Below, piece by piece: positions 61,926 to 64,000 of a stretch of DNA of 64,000 nucleotides. Origin of the DNA: an uncultured SAR86 cluster bacterium (GTDB taxonomy: Bacteria > Pseudomonadota > Gammaproteobacteria > Magnimaribacterales > D2472); NCBI GenBank assembly GCA_902557575.1, contig CACEAR010000001.1, forward strand, positions 62,001 to 126,000, given 5' to 3'. Every line of letters starts with the position of its first letter. The first letter of the stretch is position 1. A program made the translations under genes and the position numbers. The notes under the pieces were generated by a model that did no database searches, had not been told where the DNA came from, and saw only the letters and a program-made list of their open reading frames with translations.

Positions 61926-63375
61926 TCCTCATTCTAACAAAAAATAATTTGATTGAAACTATAAAAAGGTATATATAAAGAAGTAGATTGCCATATTTGT
62001 TGTAGAACGTGCGTACATCTGTGGGTACAAGTTTAACATGGAGTATGCCTGAATTGCCTTTACCCATATAATCAACAATTGTTCCTTTACTATCTATAAG
62101 TGCTGATATACCATCATTTGTGGCTCTAACAATTGGAATGTTATTTTCTATAGATCTTATTCTTGATATCTCAAGATGCTGATAAGGACCGAAAGAATTA
62201 CCAAACCAGGTATCATTACTGACATTGATAAGATAATTAGAACTTTTGACGTCTTTTCTAACCATTTCACCAAAGACTATATCAAAGCAAACAAGTGGTG
62301 AAAAGCTTCCATATCCTACATTCATCTTTTTCGGACTATCACCCCTGGTCATATTTGACATGGGCATATCAAAAAATGAAATTAATCCCCTTAAAAAGCT
62401 TTCAAATGGAATATATTCCCCAAATGGTACAAGTTTTCTTTTGTTATATTTTATTTCTTGCTCTGAATTTATTATTGAATTGTATAAATTTCCATTCTGA
62501 TAACTAAAAAATCCGCTAATCAATGGCTTTTCTATGTTTTTAATTAAATTTTGGCTTCTTGCAGATTCTGAAGTATAGGGTAGTGGAGCTTCGGGCCAAA
62601 CCAAAATATCAGCTTTTTCTGCAGCTTGAGAAGATAAACTTACAAATTCCTGTTCAATGTCATTTAAATAGTCATTATCAAATTTCTTAAAAGGATCTGT
62701 GGATGGCTGAATGATTGCTAAATTAATAACATCTCCATCACTTTTACCGCTTTCAAAAATATTTGGTGACATAAGGCTAATGAATATGAATAAGTTAAAC
62801 GCCAATAAATAAATTTTGTTTGAATATAAAACTACATTTGAAGCTACAAAAATATATAGCAAAAGAGATAAACCTGAAACGCCGATCAAACCATATAAGA
62901 TTTCATAAGAGGTATCTAAAAAAATGTATCCTGGCAATAGCCATGGGAATCCGCCTAAAAAGTAATACCTACCGAATTCAACTAAAATTAGAATGAAAGG
63001 CACGAACAAAAGGAGGTTATTTGATTTGTTAATAATAACTCTTTTTAACAATAGAATTGGTAGAAAAAAGAATATGATGCAGCCAATTGATAATATTAAG
63101 AATAATAAAATTGATCCAAAAAGACTTACATTTCCGTAATAGTAAATACTTACTATTATCCATGATGTTCCAATTCCCCAATACCCAAACGACCATAGAA
63201 ATAAGTTATTTAAATTCCTATTATCATTTGATCTAAATAGTTTATAGATTAGATAGGTGTAACTTACAACTAGCGCGTATTTAAATGAAAAAGGTGCAAA
63301 AGATAATACTCCAATTGAGCCAAACAATACTGGCTCAAAGTATTTTCTCAAACTAAGTAATAATTGAGATGCCAA
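61918..63375 (-). CDS. lnt: apolipoprotein N-acyltransferase
   Basis: 485 residues. About six N-terminal membrane segments, then a nitrilase-type domain. Catalytic Glu in VWPEAPLPYTS, Lys in KRKLVPFGEYIPFES, and Cys in SPLVCFDIVFGE. SNDTWFGNSFGPYQHL is also typical. A final membrane helix follows. It adds the third acyl chain to lipoproteins at the inner membrane. The start is uncertain: TTG at 63375 overlaps corC by 23 bases, TTG at 63351 would follow its stop. Confidence 0.94.
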   Translation of the reverse strand: MASQLLLSLRKYFEPVLFGSIGVLSFAPFSFKYALVVSYTYLIYKLFRSNDNRNLNNLFLWSFGYWGIGTSWIIVSIYYYGNVSLFGSILLFLILSIGCIIFFFLPILLLKRVIINKSNNLLLFVPFILILVEFGRYYFLGGFPWLLPGYIFLDTSYEILYGLIGVSGLSLLLYIFVASNVVLYSNKIYLLAFNLFIFISLMSPNIFESGKSDGDVINLAIIQPSTDPFKKFDNDYLNDIEQEFVSLSSQAAEKADILVWPEAPLPYTSESARSQNLIKNIEKPLISGFFSYQNGNLYNSIINSEQEIKYNKRKLVPFGEYIPFESFLRGLISFFDMPMSNMTRGDSPKKMNVGYGSFSPLVCFDIVFGEMVRKDVKSSNYLINVSNDTWFGNSFGPYQHLEISRIRSIENNIPIVRATNDGISALIDSKGTIVDYMGKGNSGILHVKLVPTDVRTFYNKYGNLLLYIYLFIVSIKLFFVRMRNA

Positions 63376-64000
63376 TTTTTTTAATTCGACGTTTATCTGC
63401 AGCTGTGACGACTAGCTCAATTGATTCAACAATAATTTTATCGCCAACTTTTGGAAGTATTCCTAATTTTTTGGTCATATATCCGCCCAAAGTCTCAACT
63501 GAGCTTTCATTTAAATTAATCTCAAATTTTTCTTCGAATTCATCTATTTCGATCTTTGCATCGGCAATGAACTCTTTTTCTGATACCTGAATGAGATCAA
63601 GGTCATCGATATCGTGCTCATCTTCTATTTCACCAACTAATTCCTCTAAAATATCTTCGATAGTTACCAAGCCACATATTTCTCCATATTCATCAATTAC
63701 AACAGCTAAATGTGACTTATCTTTTTTAAATTCTTCAAGAAGTGAATCCGCGCGTTTTGTCTCAGGTACAACTTTTGCATCTCTCATTATTGAATCTAAA
63801 TTTACCTCTTCATTTAGAGATAGAAGTGGCAATAGGTCTTTTGCTAGAAGGATTCCTTCTACCTTCTTCTTTTTTTCATTTATGACTGGATATCTTGAAT
63901 GGCCAGATTCAATTACAGTCTCAAGTAGTTTCTCAGATGAATCATCAATGTAGATATTTACCATTTCAACTTTTGGAATCATTATTTCTTTAACGGAGGT
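63353..64000 (-). CDS. corC: CorC/HlyC-family CBS-domain protein (right-truncated)
   Basis: The frame continues upstream of the ATG at 63982 to the window edge (TSVKEIMIPKVEM), so the N terminus is missing. Two CBS domains are visible: VNIYIDDSSEKLLETVIESG to MRDAK, and the second containing VVIDEYGEICGLVTIEDILEELVGEIEDEHD. The C-terminal CorC_HlyC domain ends with the LGILPKVGDKI segment. Related proteins act in magnesium/cobalt efflux. The corC-lnt order is standard in gammaproteobacteria. Confidence 0.92.
   Translation of the reverse strand, partial: TSVKEIMIPKVEMVNIYIDDSSEKLLETVIESGHSRYPVINEKKKKVEGILLAKDLLPLLSLNEEVNLDSIMRDAKVVPETKRADSLLEEFKKDKSHLAVVIDEYGEICGLVTIEDILEELVGEIEDEHDIDDLDLIQVSEKEFIADAKIEIDEFEEKFEINLNESSVETLGGYMTKKLGILPKVGDKIIVESIELVVTAADKRRIKKIGISIIT

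Overview
The window looks like a compact, low-GC chromosome segment from a marine, streamlined gammaproteobacterium, most likely SAR86-like (an inference). Several gene orders are typically gammaproteobacterial: tyrS / M23 peptidase / anmK / erpA, pcnB ... acs, nnrD-tsaE-amiB, small coiled-coil gene-zapA-6S RNA-fthC back to back with pepP-ubiH, ilvA facing rpiA, and lnt-corC. Genes abut or overlap by a few bases, many start with TTG or GTG, and no gap exceeds 300 bases. I see no rRNA, CRISPR array, insertion sequence, prophage or plasmid gene.

Layout. 1-8.05 kb is a plus-strand run: the end of an unidentified gene, a Bax-inhibitor-like membrane protein, a DUF305/beta-propeller protein, DoxX, a type II pantothenate kinase, a di-iron hydroxylase, a GcvT/DmdA-like protein, an MTHFR-like protein and tRNA-Ala. 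8.06-14 kb is a minus-strand run: psiE, a duplicated DUF2061 protein, a structured intergenic region, a Fur-controlled TonB siderophore receptor, DoxX, photolyase and an SDR. 14-24.5 kb holds a secreted MBL-fold hydrolase, katG, a cadherin/cupredoxin lipoprotein, a thioredoxin-like protein, a purple-acid-phosphatase-like protein, tRNA-Ile and a prolyl oligopeptidase. 24.5-39 kb is housekeeping: tyrS, putA, cell-wall recycling, haem and thiamine genes, pcnB, a deoxynucleoside kinase and acs. 39-52 kb holds NUDIX/MBL, a hydrolase with a membrane-anchored paraoxonase-like propeller, nnrD-tsaE-amiB, priA, rpmE2-rpmB, a Fur-controlled iron-binding lipoprotein, ubiH-pepP and zapA. 52-64 kb holds 6S RNA, fthC, a DUF5916 protein, an epoxide hydrolase, ilvA, rpiA, glutathione peroxidase, a fatty-acid oxidation multienzyme, an L,D-transpeptidase, lnt and the end of corC.

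Themes. Iron uptake is represented by two separate loci, each with a convincing Fur operator. Protection from light and peroxide is represented by phrB, katG, glutathione peroxidase and a thioredoxin-like protein. Copper is suggested by the DUF305 protein and the cupredoxin-like lipoprotein. A compact folate-linked one-carbon module (di-iron hydroxylase, GcvT-like, MTHFR-like) looks catabolic. A type II pantothenate kinase, together with absence of the usual folK-panB-panC-panD-pgi block between pcnB and acs, hints at pantothenate salvage.

The least expected features are a 10-codon minicistron copying the start of the ribosomal protein gene it precedes (rpmE2), a DUF5916 gene that seems to have only an ATT start, a three-way-junction-like RNA element downstream of the TonB receptor, a well-formed 6S RNA overlapping the extended fthC frame, and two probable tiny membrane-peptide genes.
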